Shown here piece after piece: positions 28,410-37,682 of a stretch of DNA of 64,000 bases. Both the position numbers and the translations under genes were made by a program. Position 1 is the first letter of the stretch. Each line of letters starts with the position of its first letter. The DNA comes from Pseudonocardia sp. MH-G8 (GTDB lineage: Bacteria; Actinomycetota; Actinomycetes; Mycobacteriales; Pseudonocardiaceae). The stretch covers positions 33,858 to 97,857 of the forward strand of contig NZ_NKYF01000034.1 of the NCBI RefSeq assembly GCF_002262885.1, given 5' to 3'. The notes beneath the pieces are model-generated. The model saw only the letters and a program-made list of their open reading frames with translations. It searched no databases and was not told the origin of the DNA.

Positions 28410-29509
28410 GACCGCGCACCGGTGTGCGCCCGTGCGGCGGTCGGTTCGACCACGGTCGTGCAGCGGGTCCACCGGTGCACGTCGCGTTCGTCCGGGTGGT
28501 CGATCCTGTCCGGGTCGGTGGCGGGCGGGTGGCCGAGCAGGTCGTGCGTGTGGCAGAACTCGTCGTTGTAGACCGTGTCGAAGTAGCGCTGCGGGCCGTC
28601 GGGGAAGACGGCTGCGACGCGGGTGCCCGGTGGGCGGGTACGAGCCACCCAGCCGGCGACGAGCGCGACTGCGCCCACGCTCCATCCGCCGCTGGTGTAG
28701 CTGGACGCGGCGAGTGCGCGGCACGCCCACACGGCCTCGGCCGGGGCGACCCAGTGCACTTCGCTGAACGAGTCATAGGCGACGTTGCGGGGATAGATGC
28801 TCGAACCGAGGCCCCGCATCAACCGGGACCGCGCCGGCTGGCCGAAGATCGTCGATCCGACGGTGTCGACCCCCACCAGCTGCGCGTCGGGCTGGTGGCG
28901 TCGCAGCTCCGAGAAGACGCCGGCCGAATGTCCGCCGGTCCCGACCGAGCAGACGAGCACGTCCACCCGGTCCAGCTGGGCGAGCAGCTCCCTGGCCAAC
29001 GGTGCGTACGCCTCGACGTTGTCGGGGTTGTGGTACTGGTCGGGGCAATAGGAGTTCTGCTCGGCAGCCTGCAGCTCCTGGACGCGGCGGCGTCGCGCTT
29101 CCTGCCAGCCCCCCACCGTGCTCGGCCGGTCCACGATCTCGATGCGGGCACCGTGCGCCCGCAGCAGCCGAGACATCATCGGTTCCATACCTGGATCGGT
29201 CACCAGCGTGACCGGGTGTCCGCAGGCGATGCCCGCGAGGACGAGCCCGAGACCGAGGGTCCCGCTCGTCGACTCGATGATCCGGCCACCGGGGCGCAGG
29301 TCGCCACGGTCGCGAGCCCGGCGGATCATGTGCAGCGCGGCCCGGTCCTTCATCCCACCGGGGTTCGCGCCTTCGAGCTTCGCCCAGAAGCCACGGCCGG
29401 CCGGGCTGAAGGGCTCGTCGACGAAGACGACCGGCGTATCGCCGACCGCCTGGGTCAGGCGGCCGGGGAACTCGGCCGAGGACAGGGGGGATTGGAGCAC
29501 AGAGGGCAT
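28406..29509 (-). CDS. PLP-dependent cysteine synthase-family protein
   Basis: 367 aa. PLP-lysine segment is GANPGGMKDRAALHM, followed by ESTSGTLGLGLVLAGI (phosphate/substrate loop) and the glycine-rich VCSVGTGGHSAGVFSEL. Fold type II beta-family, as CysK or the SbnA type enzymes that make diaminopropionate. The Lys neighbourhood (GGMKDR instead of AGSVKDR) and the ~50-residue C-terminal extension mark it as a variant, so the substrate is not certain. Coupled to the MFS transporter, pointing to synthesis-and-export of a small amino acid. Confidence 0.78.
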   Translation of the reverse strand: MPSVLQSPLSSAEFPGRLTQAVGDTPVVFVDEPFSPAGRGFWAKLEGANPGGMKDRAALHMIRRARDRGDLRPGGRIIESTSGTLGLGLVLAGIACGHPVTLVTDPGMEPMMSRLLRAHGARIEIVDRPSTVGGWQEARRRRVQELQAAEQNSYCPDQYHNPDNVEAYAPLARELLAQLDRVDVLVCSVGTGGHSAGVFSELRRHQPDAQLVGVDTVGSTIFGQPARSRLMRGLGSSIYPRNVAYDSFSEVHWVAPAEAVWACRALAASSYTSGGWSVGAVALVAGWVARTRPPGTRVAAVFPDGPQRYFDTVYNDEFCHTHDLLGHPPATDPDRIDHPDERDVHRWTRCTTVVEPTAARAHTGARS

Positions 29510-29605
29510 GGAAGTTCTTCCTCCGGGAGCGCCGCGAACGGCGAACGGAACCGGCAGACACCGGAGCGCCCGGGCGCGCTGGATGCGCCCCGCCGCCGGG
29601 TCGGC

Positions 29606-29986
29606 TCAGTTCCGGGCCACGCCCAGCAGGACGATTAGCTCCCACCCGTGCGGGGCGACAGCGGCCGCGGCAGGTGCACAGCGGATGGATCCAGATCTCG
29701 GGCGGGCCGTCGCGCTGCCGCTCTCAGCCGTGTCGGTGTCGACGTCGCCGGGCAGGGTGCGCTGTGCGGATACGGCGTCGGCCGTGCGCGGGGTGACGCA
29801 CGTGGCGGAGTGACCGGACTGCGTGGACACGGGCGTGGCGCCGGCTGCCGACATCGGCGCGATGGTCGACCCGCTGTGCCCCTGGCACAGCCCGAGAAGG
29901 GCCAGCACGACGACCGTGACGAGGAGCAGACCGGCCGTCCGGCCGGGCCACCGCCGGTCGTCGACGATCGGGTCACCGCTGCTCAC
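29606..29986 (-). CDS. Small membrane/secreted protein of unknown function
   Basis: 126 aa from a GTG at 29986. One hydrophobic helix (AGLLLVTVVVLALLGLCQG), then a His/Ser/Thr-rich region with HSGSTIAP and SGHSATCVTP, ending in a hydrophobic ELIVLLGVARN. The protein at 42206 has a similar design (N-terminal helix, His/Cys-rich part, ending VAIGISRI). Located 96 nt upstream of the cysteine synthase gene, same strand. No family assigned. Confidence 0.5.
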   Translation of the reverse strand: MSSGDPIVDDRRWPGRTAGLLLVTVVVLALLGLCQGHSGSTIAPMSAAGATPVSTQSGHSATCVTPRTADAVSAQRTLPGDVDTDTAESGSATARPRSGSIRCAPAAAAVAPHGWELIVLLGVARN

Positions 29987-30263
29987 GAGAACCAGAACGT
30001 AGCGATGCGCGGGCGGTGACGATCAACGGCTGGTGATCACCCGAGCGGATGTCACCTACCTGGACGGTGGCGCCGCTCGTCGCGTCGATCGGACATTCCG
30101 CCTCAAATCCGGCACCCCCGCCGGGGTGCAGCGGCGCAAGTACCGATAGCTTGCATCTCGGCAAGACGACGGGACAGTAACGAGATGGACACGGCACGAC
30201 GACGCCGCCGGTTCCCCGACCGGAGTCCACGGCCCGTCGACTGAGAAAGCTGGAAGGCAGATC

Positions 30264-30998
30264 GTGGCGCGGCACCGCTCCCCAGGCCGCCGCTCCGATG
30301 TCGGTCGCTCCACACCGGTGCCCTCGGCGTCGGCCGCGACCGGCCGTAGGCGGCGTCCGGTACGTTCCTGGTCAAGTCGTGCCCTCGTGGGCTTCACCGC
30401 TGCCGGTGGCGCGCTCAGCCTCGCCGCCCACGGCGGCTCGGTGGGCGCGGATCAGACGGCTGACAGGATCGCAGCAGAGGCGTCGGTCGACGGCGTTCGG
30501 GCGGCATCGGTCGTCGCCGCGTTCGTGCCTGTGCAGCCGGAGCGGGCGCCGCTCGACGCGTCCGTCGACGCTCCCGTCACCGGGCTTCTGAAGTCGGTCG
30601 GTCTGGCAGAGGAACGCGCAGCGGAGGCCGAGGCCCAGCGATCCGCGTACGAACGATGCGTCAGCCGCGGCTCGACGTTCGGCGGTGTCCAGGGAGTGGT
30701 CGCCGCGGCCGGCAACGAGCTGCGCTGCCGCTTCGACGTCGATGAGGTCTCCGGGGTCGCAGGGCGGGCGAACGCCTCCGATCACCCCGACGGTCTGGCG
30801 CTGGACCTCATGGTCGACAGGGTCACCGGCGAGGACCTGGCCGAGTACGCCCTGGCGAACCGCGACCGGCTCGGGATCGAGTACGTGATCTACCGCCAGC
30901 GCATCGACAGCGGCGACGGCTGGGAGCGCATGGAGGACCGGGGCGGAGCCACCGCGAACCACATGGACCACGTGCACATCTCGTTCGAGGACCGTTGA
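30264..30998 (+). CDS. Secreted protein with ARB_07466-like C-terminal domain
   Basis: 244 aa from a GTG at 30264 with GGAAGG upstream. A basic Arg-rich N-terminus and hydrophobic signal (ALVGFTAAGGALSLAAHGG) lead to a helical linker and a C-terminal domain with ANASDHPDGLALDLMVDRVT, GIEYVIYRQRI and ATANHMDHVHISFEDR. The His/Asp pattern (SDH...D and HMDHVHI) resembles LAS-type D,D-peptidases, and the domain is common in actinobacterial cell-wall proteins. Enzymatic activity is not proven. Confidence 0.72.
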   Translation: MARHRSPGRRSDVGRSTPVPSASAATGRRRRPVRSWSSRALVGFTAAGGALSLAAHGGSVGADQTADRIAAEASVDGVRAASVVAAFVPVQPERAPLDASVDAPVTGLLKSVGLAEERAAEAEAQRSAYERCVSRGSTFGGVQGVVAAAGNELRCRFDVDEVSGVAGRANASDHPDGLALDLMVDRVTGEDLAEYALANRDRLGIEYVIYRQRIDSGDGWERMEDRGGATANHMDHVHISFEDR

Positions 30999-31036
30999 TC
31001 GCCCAAGTGTCTGAACGGCCGCTCCATGCGTCGCGG

Positions 31037-31939
31037 TCAAGCTGAGGGCTGGAGCCGGGCGGCGATCTCCGGCACGACGGCCTGCAGCAGCCGGATGCCG
31101 AGCCGCCGCGATCCTTCGTCGCGGTGAACGAGCTGGACCTGGATGTCGACCCGCGGTTCGGTCAGGTCCAGCAGGTGGAGCTCGTCGCGTCCCAGGGCTG
31201 CTGATGCCGCGAACAGTGGGACGACGGCGACGTAGCCGGACGTGATCGCAAGCTCTACGGCGACGTCCGGGGTGCCCACGAGCCGTACCGGGTGGGCGAG
31301 CGCGCGCTGCGCACTCGCGAACGTCTCGTAGACCTGCCGGGCCGCCTCGCTCCAGTTGTGGACGACGACGGGATGGTTCTCCAGGTCGTGGGGCCGCGCT
31401 TGCCGCAATCCGCCGGCCGGGTGCCCGGGTGTCACGACGGCGACGATCGGCGATGTCGCGACGACCGATGCGGACAGTCCCGGTGGGAGGACGCGCTGGA
31501 GGACGAAGCCGGCGTGGACGCTGCCGTCGAGGAGCGCGGCGACCGCCTCGTCGCTGTGGGCGACGCGGCAGGCGACGTCCACCGGGTGGCCCGACATGGC
31601 CTTGAGCACCGTTGGGAAGACCGCGCTGCCGAGACTCGCCGGAGCGGCCACGACCAGCCGGTCGAGGCGCTCGGCCCGGACCGCCGCGGTCGTTTCGGAG
31701 AGCAGATCCAGGCACCGGCGGGCGTAGTCCGCGAGCCGCTCACCGGCAGCGGTCAAGGTCGCGCCCCGATGGCTCCGGTCGAACAGCTGCACGCCGAGCC
31801 GACGTTCCAGGTGGGCCATGCGGGCGCTGACCGAGGGCTGTGCCATCTGCATCTCGACGGCCGCCCGGCCGAAGCTACCGGCCCGGACCACAGCCAGGAA
31901 CATGGCCAGATCCACGGCCTCGAGGTCCGGGCGGGTCAT
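31037..31939 (-). CDS. LysR-family transcriptional regulator
   Basis: 300 aa. N-terminal winged helix-turn-helix (AVDLAMFLAVVRAGSFGRAA, AQPSVSARMAHLERRLGVQL) and a periplasmic-binding-protein-like effector domain (ERLDRLVVAAPASLGSAVFP onward). Divergent from the aminotransferase/ABC cluster with 102 bp between starts, the classic arrangement for a LysR activator of the neighbouring operon, probably sensing a sulfur- or amino-acid-related ligand. Confidence 0.88.
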   Translation of the reverse strand: MTRPDLEAVDLAMFLAVVRAGSFGRAAVEMQMAQPSVSARMAHLERRLGVQLFDRSHRGATLTAAGERLADYARRCLDLLSETTAAVRAERLDRLVVAAPASLGSAVFPTVLKAMSGHPVDVACRVAHSDEAVAALLDGSVHAGFVLQRVLPPGLSASVVATSPIVAVVTPGHPAGGLRQARPHDLENHPVVVHNWSEAARQVYETFASAQRALAHPVRLVGTPDVAVELAITSGYVAVVPLFAASAALGRDELHLLDLTEPRVDIQVQLVHRDEGSRRLGIRLLQAVVPEIAARLQPSA

Positions 31940-31979
31940 AGACAGAGGCTAGGGCCCCTGCCAGCGAGCTGCCCCCTAC

Positions 31980-31994
31980 TGCAGGCGTTTTGCA
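31980..31994. promoter_or_regulatory. Candidate LysR operator in the divergent promoter
   Basis: TGCAGGCGTTTTGCA has symmetric GCA/TGC arms within the 102-bp gap between the LysR gene and the aminotransferase gene. Position and symmetry suit a LysR-type box; the spacing is not the canonical T-N11-A. Confidence 0.3.
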
Positions 31995-32041
31995 TCAGCC
32001 ACCCTAGGCCGATCGCGGTCACCCGAAAGAGTGGAGCACGG

Positions 32042-33220
32042 ATGGTCACGTCGTCTGGCATCGCCGAGGCGCCGGTCTGGGATCTCGAGCGAGCGATCGG
32101 CAGGCGCTGCAAGCGGTGGTCGACCTACCCGCGGGACGTCCTGGATCTCGGGGTGGCGGAGATGGACGTGTCGGCCTGCCCGCCGGTCCTCGAAGCGGTA
32201 CGCGACGCCGTGGCCGCCGAGGCGTTCGGCTACCCCGTGCCCGATGCCGTCAGCCCTGTTCCCCGAGCCACCACCGGATGGCTCCGGGGCCAGGGCCTCG
32301 AGGTCGACGAGTCGGCCATCCGCATCGTCCCCGACGTAATGCGCGGAATCGGGGTGGCGATCCGCTACCTCACCCGGCCGGGGTCACCGGTGCTGGTTCC
32401 CACCCCCACCTACTCCCGTTTCCTCGAGGTCGTTCCCGCAGCCGGACGCGAGTGCCGGGAGATCCCGCTCCTCATCGGGCCGAACGGCTGTCAGTTGGAC
32501 CTCGACGCGATCGAGGACGGCCTGAGGAACGGCGCCGGCAGCGTCCTGCTGTGCAACCCGGTCAATCCGCTCGGTGCGGTCCTCGAGCGCGGACAGCTGT
32601 CCGCGCTCGCCGGCCTGGCCGATCGCTTCGGCGCTCGGGTGATCGCCGATGAGGTGCACGCACCGATCCGCTACGGCGTGCCGTTCGTGCCCTACGCCGC
32701 GGTCAGCGAGCAGAGCCGGGCGCACGCGGTGACCGTCACGAGCGCGACCAAGGCCTGGAACGTGCCGGGTCTGCGCACTGCGATGGTCGCACTCACCGCG
32801 GCCGGGGACGTGGAGGCGTGGGGTGGCGTTCGCCATGTCGAGACCAGCGGCGCGACCCCGCTCGGGATGGTCGCCACCGTGGCCGCGCTGGAGCACGGTG
32901 GACCCTGGCTCGTGGACGTGGTCTCCACGCTCCGGTCGCGCCGGCAGATGGTGTACGACCGCCTGTCGGACGCCGGCCTGGACGGCATCTCCCAGCCGCC
33001 CGATGCCACCTACTTCGCATGGCTCGATCTGCGGGCGTGGGACTCCCGCACCCCGGCAGCCCGGCTGCTGGAGACGGTCGGGGTGGCGCTGGGGGAGGGC
33101 GCGCAGTACGGGGCGGCCGGGGCAGGGTTCGTCAGGCTCAACTTCGCAACGGGCACCGCGCAGCTCGCGCGGGCGCTCGACCTGGTGGTCGAGGCGGTTC
33201 GTCGAGAGAACGCAGCATGA
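32042..33220 (+). CDS. MalY/PatB-like aminotransferase (putative C-S lyase)
   Basis: 392 aa; ATG at 32042 with GGAG upstream. Fold type I PLP enzyme: start WSTYPRDVLDLGVAEMDVSA with the VAEMDV motif typical of MalY/PatB, VLVPTPTYSRFLEVVPAAGR, LLCNPVNPLGAVLERGQL, ARVIADEVHAPIRYG, and the PLP lysine in VTSATKAWNVPGLRTAM. The C-terminus has GAGFVRLNFAT with the substrate Arg. MalY/PatB enzymes cleave cystathionine or cysteine conjugates. First gene of an operon with an amino-acid ABC importer, suggesting uptake and cleavage of a sulfur compound. Confidence 0.82.
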   Translation: MVTSSGIAEAPVWDLERAIGRRCKRWSTYPRDVLDLGVAEMDVSACPPVLEAVRDAVAAEAFGYPVPDAVSPVPRATTGWLRGQGLEVDESAIRIVPDVMRGIGVAIRYLTRPGSPVLVPTPTYSRFLEVVPAAGRECREIPLLIGPNGCQLDLDAIEDGLRNGAGSVLLCNPVNPLGAVLERGQLSALAGLADRFGARVIADEVHAPIRYGVPFVPYAAVSEQSRAHAVTVTSATKAWNVPGLRTAMVALTAAGDVEAWGGVRHVETSGATPLGMVATVAALEHGGPWLVDVVSTLRSRRQMVYDRLSDAGLDGISQPPDATYFAWLDLRAWDSRTPAARLLETVGVALGEGAQYGAAGAGFVRLNFATGTAQLARALDLVVEAVRRENAA

Positions 33221-33233
33221 GGAGATGGTGGCG

Positions 33234-34067
33234 ATGAGGATGCGCAACGTCATGGGCCGAGTCGGTGCGGTGGGTGCGGCTCTCGTCGCTCTCGCCGCGT
33301 GCAGTACGGGAGGGGGCGCCCGATCGGCCGACGGGGACCTACTGGAACAGGTGCGGGAGTCGGGAACGTTGCGGGTGGCCCTCACGCAGGCGAACCCGCC
33401 GTGGAACTTCCTCGACGAGTCGAACTCGCCGGCCGGCTACGACGTCGACGTGGCCAGGGAGCTGGCGAGCCGGCTCGGTATCGAGAACGTCGAGTTCATC
33501 CCGTCGACGTACCAGAACTTCATTGAAGGCGTGCGCGCGAACCGGTTCGACATCGTGATCTCCGGCCAGGCGATCACCGAGGAGCGCAAGCAGCAGGTCG
33601 ACTTCTCCATCCCCTACCAGGTCAACGGGATCGCGATCTTCGTTCAGGCCGACGACGACACGATCCAGGGCATCGCCGACCTGAGCGGCAGGTCGGTGGC
33701 GACCTCGGCCGGCACCACCCAGGAGGCCTTCGCACGGGAGAGCATCCCGGGCGCTGAGGTCAAGACCAACCAGAACGCCACGCTCGGTCTGACCGACCTC
33801 TCGCGTGGCGGCGCCGATGCCGCGCTGGTGTCCCGCTTCCAGGGCACCTACCTCGCCGAGCAGAACGAGCTGCAGGTGAAACCGGTCGGTCCGCTGCTGG
33901 AATCGGAGATCAACGCGATGACCTTCCGCAAGGACGCGGGTTCCCTCGGTCCGGAGGTGAACCGCGTGATCAACGAGATGATCGAGGACGGCACGATCAC
34001 CCGCTTCTCGCAGCGCTGGCTCGCCGGGCAGGACGTGGCCGTCGAACTCAGGAAGCTGCCTGCCTGA
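33234..34067 (+). CDS. Amino-acid ABC transporter substrate-binding lipoprotein
   Basis: 277 aa; ATG at 33234 with GGAG nine bases upstream. Signal peptide with lipobox LAAC (Cys about residue 20), then a family 3 solute-binding domain (ESGTLRVALTQANPPWNFLD, AGYDVDVARELASRLGI, FDIVISGQAITEERKQQVDF, LSGRSVATSAGTTQE). It captures a polar amino acid outside the membrane for the following permease. Operon with the aminotransferase hints at cystine or a related sulfur amino acid. Confidence 0.88.
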   Translation: MRMRNVMGRVGAVGAALVALAACSTGGGARSADGDLLEQVRESGTLRVALTQANPPWNFLDESNSPAGYDVDVARELASRLGIENVEFIPSTYQNFIEGVRANRFDIVISGQAITEERKQQVDFSIPYQVNGIAIFVQADDDTIQGIADLSGRSVATSAGTTQEAFARESIPGAEVKTNQNATLGLTDLSRGGADAALVSRFQGTYLAEQNELQVKPVGPLLESEINAMTFRKDAGSLGPEVNRVINEMIEDGTITRFSQRWLAGQDVAVELRKLPA

Positions 34068-34097
34068 CCCCCACGCCTCGCTCCAGGAGGGAAGCTC

Positions 34098-34742
34098 ATG
34101 GATCTGCTCGCTCGCTCGGGCCCGTTGCTGCTGCAGGGAGTCGTCATCACACTCCTGCTGGGTGTGGTGTCGTTCGTCCTGGGATCGGCGCTGGGAGGGC
34201 TCCTCGCGTTGGCGCGGATCTCCCGGTTCCGTGCCCTGCGGGGGATCGCGATCGCCTACGTCTCGGTGTTCCGCGGCACCCCGCTGCTCATCCAGATCAT
34301 GATCATTTACTTCGGTCTTCCGCAGGTCGGGATCCAGCTCAAACCGATTCCTTCGGCGATCCTGGCGCTCACGCTGTTCGCCGCCGCGTACCTCAGCGAG
34401 AACTTCCGGGGCGGCATCATCGGGGTGGACAAGGGACAGTGGGAGGCCGCTTATTCGATGGGTATGCCCTACTGGCGGGTGATGCGTCGGATCGTGTTCC
34501 CGCAGGCTCTGCGCATCGCCACGCCTGCGGTAGGTAGCCGTTTCATCGCGCTCATGAAGGACACGTCGCTGGCCTCGGTCGTGACCGTCGTGGAGCTCAC
34601 CCGGGTGGCCGAGAGCGTCGGCACCTCCACGTTCCGGTACATGGAGGCGTTCTTCCTGGTGGGCGCGATCTACTGGTTGATCAACACGCTGTTGTCCATC
34701 GGCCAGGGCGGCCTCGAACGTCGACTCGGAAGGGCCTACTGA
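34098..34742 (+). CDS. Amino-acid ABC transporter permease (HisMQ/GlnP type)
   Basis: 214 aa, five membrane segments. Begins GPLLLQGVVITLLLGVVSFV as typical for the family and holds the EAA loop (GQWEAAYSMGMPYWRVMRRI, VFPQALRIATPA). Forms the membrane pore with the ATPase encoded next; its stop overlaps the ATPase start (TGATG). Confidence 0.9.
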   Translation: MDLLARSGPLLLQGVVITLLLGVVSFVLGSALGGLLALARISRFRALRGIAIAYVSVFRGTPLLIQIMIIYFGLPQVGIQLKPIPSAILALTLFAAAYLSENFRGGIIGVDKGQWEAAYSMGMPYWRVMRRIVFPQALRIATPAVGSRFIALMKDTSLASVVTVVELTRVAESVGTSTFRYMEAFFLVGAIYWLINTLLSIGQGGLERRLGRAY

Positions 34743-35570
34743 TGACCGGTGACGCACCCGTCGTGGCACGCGGCCTGCACAAGTCCTTCGGTTCGCTCGA
34801 CGTCCTCAAGGGGGTCGATCTCGCGGTCGGACGCGGCGAGGTGGTCGTGGTGATGGGGCCGTCGGGGTCCGGCAAGACGACCCTGATCCGCTGTCTCAAC
34901 CTGCTGGAGGAGCCCGACGCGGGCGAGCTGCGGATCTGCGGTTGCACTATCACCTGTGATCCGGCCGCGCGTGGCCGCAAGCGGTCCCGGGCCATCCAGC
35001 AGATGCGATGCCGGACGGCGATGGTGTTCCAGCAGTTCAACCTGTTCCCGCACATGACAGCTTTGGGCAACGTCATCGAGGGGGGCCCGGTATGTCCGCA
35101 ACCTCCCCAAGGCCGAGGCCGTCGCGCTCGGAGATCGGCTGCTGGCGCGCGTCGGGCTCGCCGAGAAGCGTGACGAGTACCCGTCGCGGCTGTCCGGAGG
35201 GCAGAAGCAGCGCGTGGCCATCGCCCGCGCGCTGGCGATGGAGCCCGAGGTGATCCTGTTCGACGAGCCGACCTCGGCCCTCGACCCCGAACTGCACGGG
35301 GAGGTCCTCGAAGTGATGAAGGACCTCGCCCGCGACGGGATGACGATGGTGGTCGTCACGCACGAGACCCATTTCGCGCGCCAGGTCGCCGATCGGATCG
35401 TCTTCATGGACGGCGGCGTGATCGCGGAGGAGGCGACACCGGCGGAGTTCTTCGTCCGGCCGGTCCACCCTCGGGCCAGGTCCTTCCTCCGCCTGGTCGA
35501 TCAACGGGTCGTGTCCGAGGACACGGGCCGGGTCGACGCGGTGGAGCCGACCCCACCTGGCGCCGCCTGA
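34742..35570 (+). pseudogene. Amino-acid ABC transporter ATP-binding protein, frameshifted in a G run
   Basis: First frame (34742 to about 35085): Walker A GPSGSGKTT and Q-loop FQQFNLFPHM. Second frame (about 35086 to 35570): KAEAVALGDRLLARVGLAEK, signature LSGGQKQRVAIARAL, Walker B VILFDEPTSALD and switch His VTHET. The frames join at a six-G run, 35080-35085, followed by CCCGG; one G fewer restores a full-length protein of about 275 residues ending after the usual FFVRPVHPRARSFL. The rest of the gene is undamaged, so this is either a recent mutation or a base-calling error. Confidence 0.85.
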
Positions 35571-35572
35571 TC

Positions 35573-36152
35573 GGCGCGGCCTGGGGCAGGGTAGCCAGGA
35601 GTGGCTGTCCGCGAGGAGGGCGTAGCCGACGAACGCGACGATGTTGATGAGGGCGTGCGCGCCGATCAGGATCCAGAGCCGGTTGGTCCGCTGCCAGACC
35701 CGGCCGAACACGAGTCCCATGACCAGGTTCCCGACGAAGCCGCCGAGGCCTTGGTAGAGGTGGTAGCCGGCGCGCAGCAGGGCCGAGGCCAGTACGGAGC
35801 GGTTCTCCGACCAGCCCAGCTGTCGCAGCCGGGTGAGCAGGTAGCCGACCTCGACGACCTCCTCGGCCCACCCGTTGGCCACGGCCGAGGCGACCAGTAC
35901 GGGGAGTTGCCACCAGGTCTGGTCGAGGGTGGTCGGAGTGACCACCGCGCTGACCCCGGCCACTCGCGCGAGGGCGTACAGGCCGAGCCCGGGGATCCCG
36001 ATCAGCGCGGCGAGCCCGGCGGCGGCGAGCAGGTCGCGGCCGGGGCGGGCACGGTCGAGCCCTACCTCGTGGAGCGCGAATCCGGCTCGCAGGAGCAGGT
36101 AGGCGCCCAGCGCGCCCCATCCGACCAGTTGCAGGATCCCGGTCAGTTGCAA
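35573..36152 (-). CDS. CPBP-family intramembrane metalloprotease, ends uncertain
   Basis: The conserved core is complete: WAEEVVEVGYLLTRLRQLGW (EE motif), RAGYHLYQGLGG (R..YH) and LIGAHALINIVAFVGYALLA (His of motif 4), with about seven membrane segments. The family are Rce1/Abi-type membrane proteases. The N-terminus is unclear: ELAPVPLAEQQVALDAPA lies in another frame just upstream (36160-36230), so a frameshift near 36155 is likely. At the 3' end no stop follows the last helix; the frame runs antisense through the ABC ATPase gene to 35073. Probably a degraded gene or one damaged by the same event. Confidence 0.6.
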
Positions 36153-36346
36153 ACGCCAGATCGACGAGGTCGACTCGCGCGGCGGGGGCGTCGAGTGCGA
36201 CCTGCTGCTCGGCCAAGGGGACCGGTGCCAGCTCGCCTCGGCCGGTCAGGGTGCGGTGCCACCGTCTTAAGACCTGGTCGTCGTGCTGGCCGTTTCCTTG
36301 TCCGTCGCGCTGCGTTACACCAGATGAGCAGTCGGTGAGGAGTCGG

Positions 36347-36865
36347 ATGGGTACGCACGGGGGCCGGTTCGGTCCTGGATCGGGTCGGAAGCGGCGAGTG
36401 GGGCTCGTGCTCGCGACGACGGTGGCCGCCGTCGTGTCGGGCGGCTCGTTCGCAGGCGCCGACGAAGTCCGCACGCCGGTGCCGGAATCGCGGGTGGAGG
36501 GAACGCCCTGCACGGCTGAGGCGCGCGCCTGCGTCGACCTACCTGGTCTCAACGCCTGGTTGCTGCGCGACGGCGAGATCGTGCGGGGGCCGGTCAAGAT
36601 CAGCACCGGGGGCGAGGGCAAGGCGACTCCGCCCGGGAACTTCCAGGTGGAGTGGAAGAACAAGGAGCACGTCAGCGCCGAATACGACTCGCCGATGCCC
36701 TACGCGGTGTTCTTCGCCCCCGGTGGGATCGCCTTCCACGAGGGCAATCTGAAGTCCACGTCGGCCGGATGTGTCCGGCTGGCCCAGGAGGACGCTGCGG
36801 CCTTCTACGACTACTTGCAGGTCGGCGACCCTGTCGAAGTCCACTCCGAGGTGCCGGACTCGTAG
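36347..36865 (+). CDS. Short L,D-transpeptidase-like protein (YkuD), paralog 1
   Basis: 172 aa; ATG at 36347 with GAGGAG upstream. Signal sequence (VGLVLATTVAAVVSGGSFAGA), then a compact YkuD domain: GTPCTAEARACVDL, NAWLLRDGEIVRGPVKISTG, and the catalytic stretch GGIAFHEGNLKSTSAGCVRL with His and Cys in place. Two extra Cys in the N-terminal segment could form a disulfide. Likely extracytoplasmic peptidoglycan cross-linking. About half its residues match the paralog at 37683. Confidence 0.8.
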   Translation: MGTHGGRFGPGSGRKRRVGLVLATTVAAVVSGGSFAGADEVRTPVPESRVEGTPCTAEARACVDLPGLNAWLLRDGEIVRGPVKISTGGEGKATPPGNFQVEWKNKEHVSAEYDSPMPYAVFFAPGGIAFHEGNLKSTSAGCVRLAQEDAAAFYDYLQVGDPVEVHSEVPDS

Positions 36866-37000
36866 TACGACGCCCGTCGGTGCGGTCGGCCGGATGAGCC
36901 TCGGAGCGAGCACGATCTCACAGGAACAGGAAGCCTGATCGCTGGTGCCGCGATGCCGAACCGCGATTCGGTTCCGGCGGGCCAGAGGTGGTCTGGGACG

Positions 37001-37417
37001 TCAGGGTGCGGACGGGGACAGGACGTCCAAGACCAGGAGATCGTCACCTTGCTGGTCTCTCTCGAGCACGAACTGCCCCGCGGAGTCCGCCACGAAGGAG
37101 ATGCTAGCTTCGCCGCCCGCGAGAACCGTCGCGTAGCGCTCGTACCCGGTGAGGTGCAGTTGGTCCGCCTCGTCACCGCGCACCAGCAACTGAACCCCCG
37201 CGCCCAGGGGCACGGACTGCCGACTCGGGCTGCGGCTCTCCTCGGTGTAGCGCAGTTCGATCCGCACTGCAAGCGACTGCCGTGGCGAGGACTCCGCGGT
37301 GGGTGGCGTGCCGTTCCCGGCCGGAGGCGGTCCGCCTGCGCTGCAGGCCATCAATGCGGGAATCAGGATCGCGAGGATCAACAGCGGTGCGCCGGCCGCC
37401 TCGGGTCGGGCTCTCAT
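37001..37417 (-). CDS. Lipoprotein with cupredoxin-like domain
   Basis: 138 aa. Signal peptide LLILAILIPALMAC with the lipobox Cys at residue 25, a Pro/Gly/Thr linker, then about 85 residues of beta-rich sequence with PLGAGVQLLVRGDEADQLHL and ATVLAGGEASISFVADSAGQ. These resemble the strands of small cupredoxin-like domains, including the DQLHL spot where a copper-ligand His often lies, but a complete Cys-His-Met copper site is not visible. Placed between two L,D-transpeptidase genes, opposite strand. Confidence 0.6.
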   Translation of the reverse strand: MRARPEAAGAPLLILAILIPALMACSAGGPPPAGNGTPPTAESSPRQSLAVRIELRYTEESRSPSRQSVPLGAGVQLLVRGDEADQLHLTGYERYATVLAGGEASISFVADSAGQFVLERDQQGDDLLVLDVLSPSAP

Positions 37418-37682
37418 GTCGCTGCAACTCCTGCAGGTTCGGCTCGACAGCTGCTCCGTTCGCCGCCGCGCGAAACGGACATTTCGCTTCGCCGACTCTA
37501 CCCTGTCGAGGCCGAAGATCGGCGCGTCGCGTCATCGACGTGTTGCCTCGACAGAGCGAACCGTGCCGCGTGGTGTGCACAGCATGCGATGGCGTCGTCA
37601 CTGTGAGTCCGAGGGCTCGTTGGTGTTGCGAGTCGAGACGAACGAGGAGTGCGGTGAGCGTGGCGGTGCAGGAAGTGTTCGG

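Noticed and set aside
31292..32041. N-terminal extension of the aminotransferase frame
   Set aside because: Antisense to the LysR gene; the ATG at 32042 has a ribosome-binding site and starts at the normal family N-terminus.
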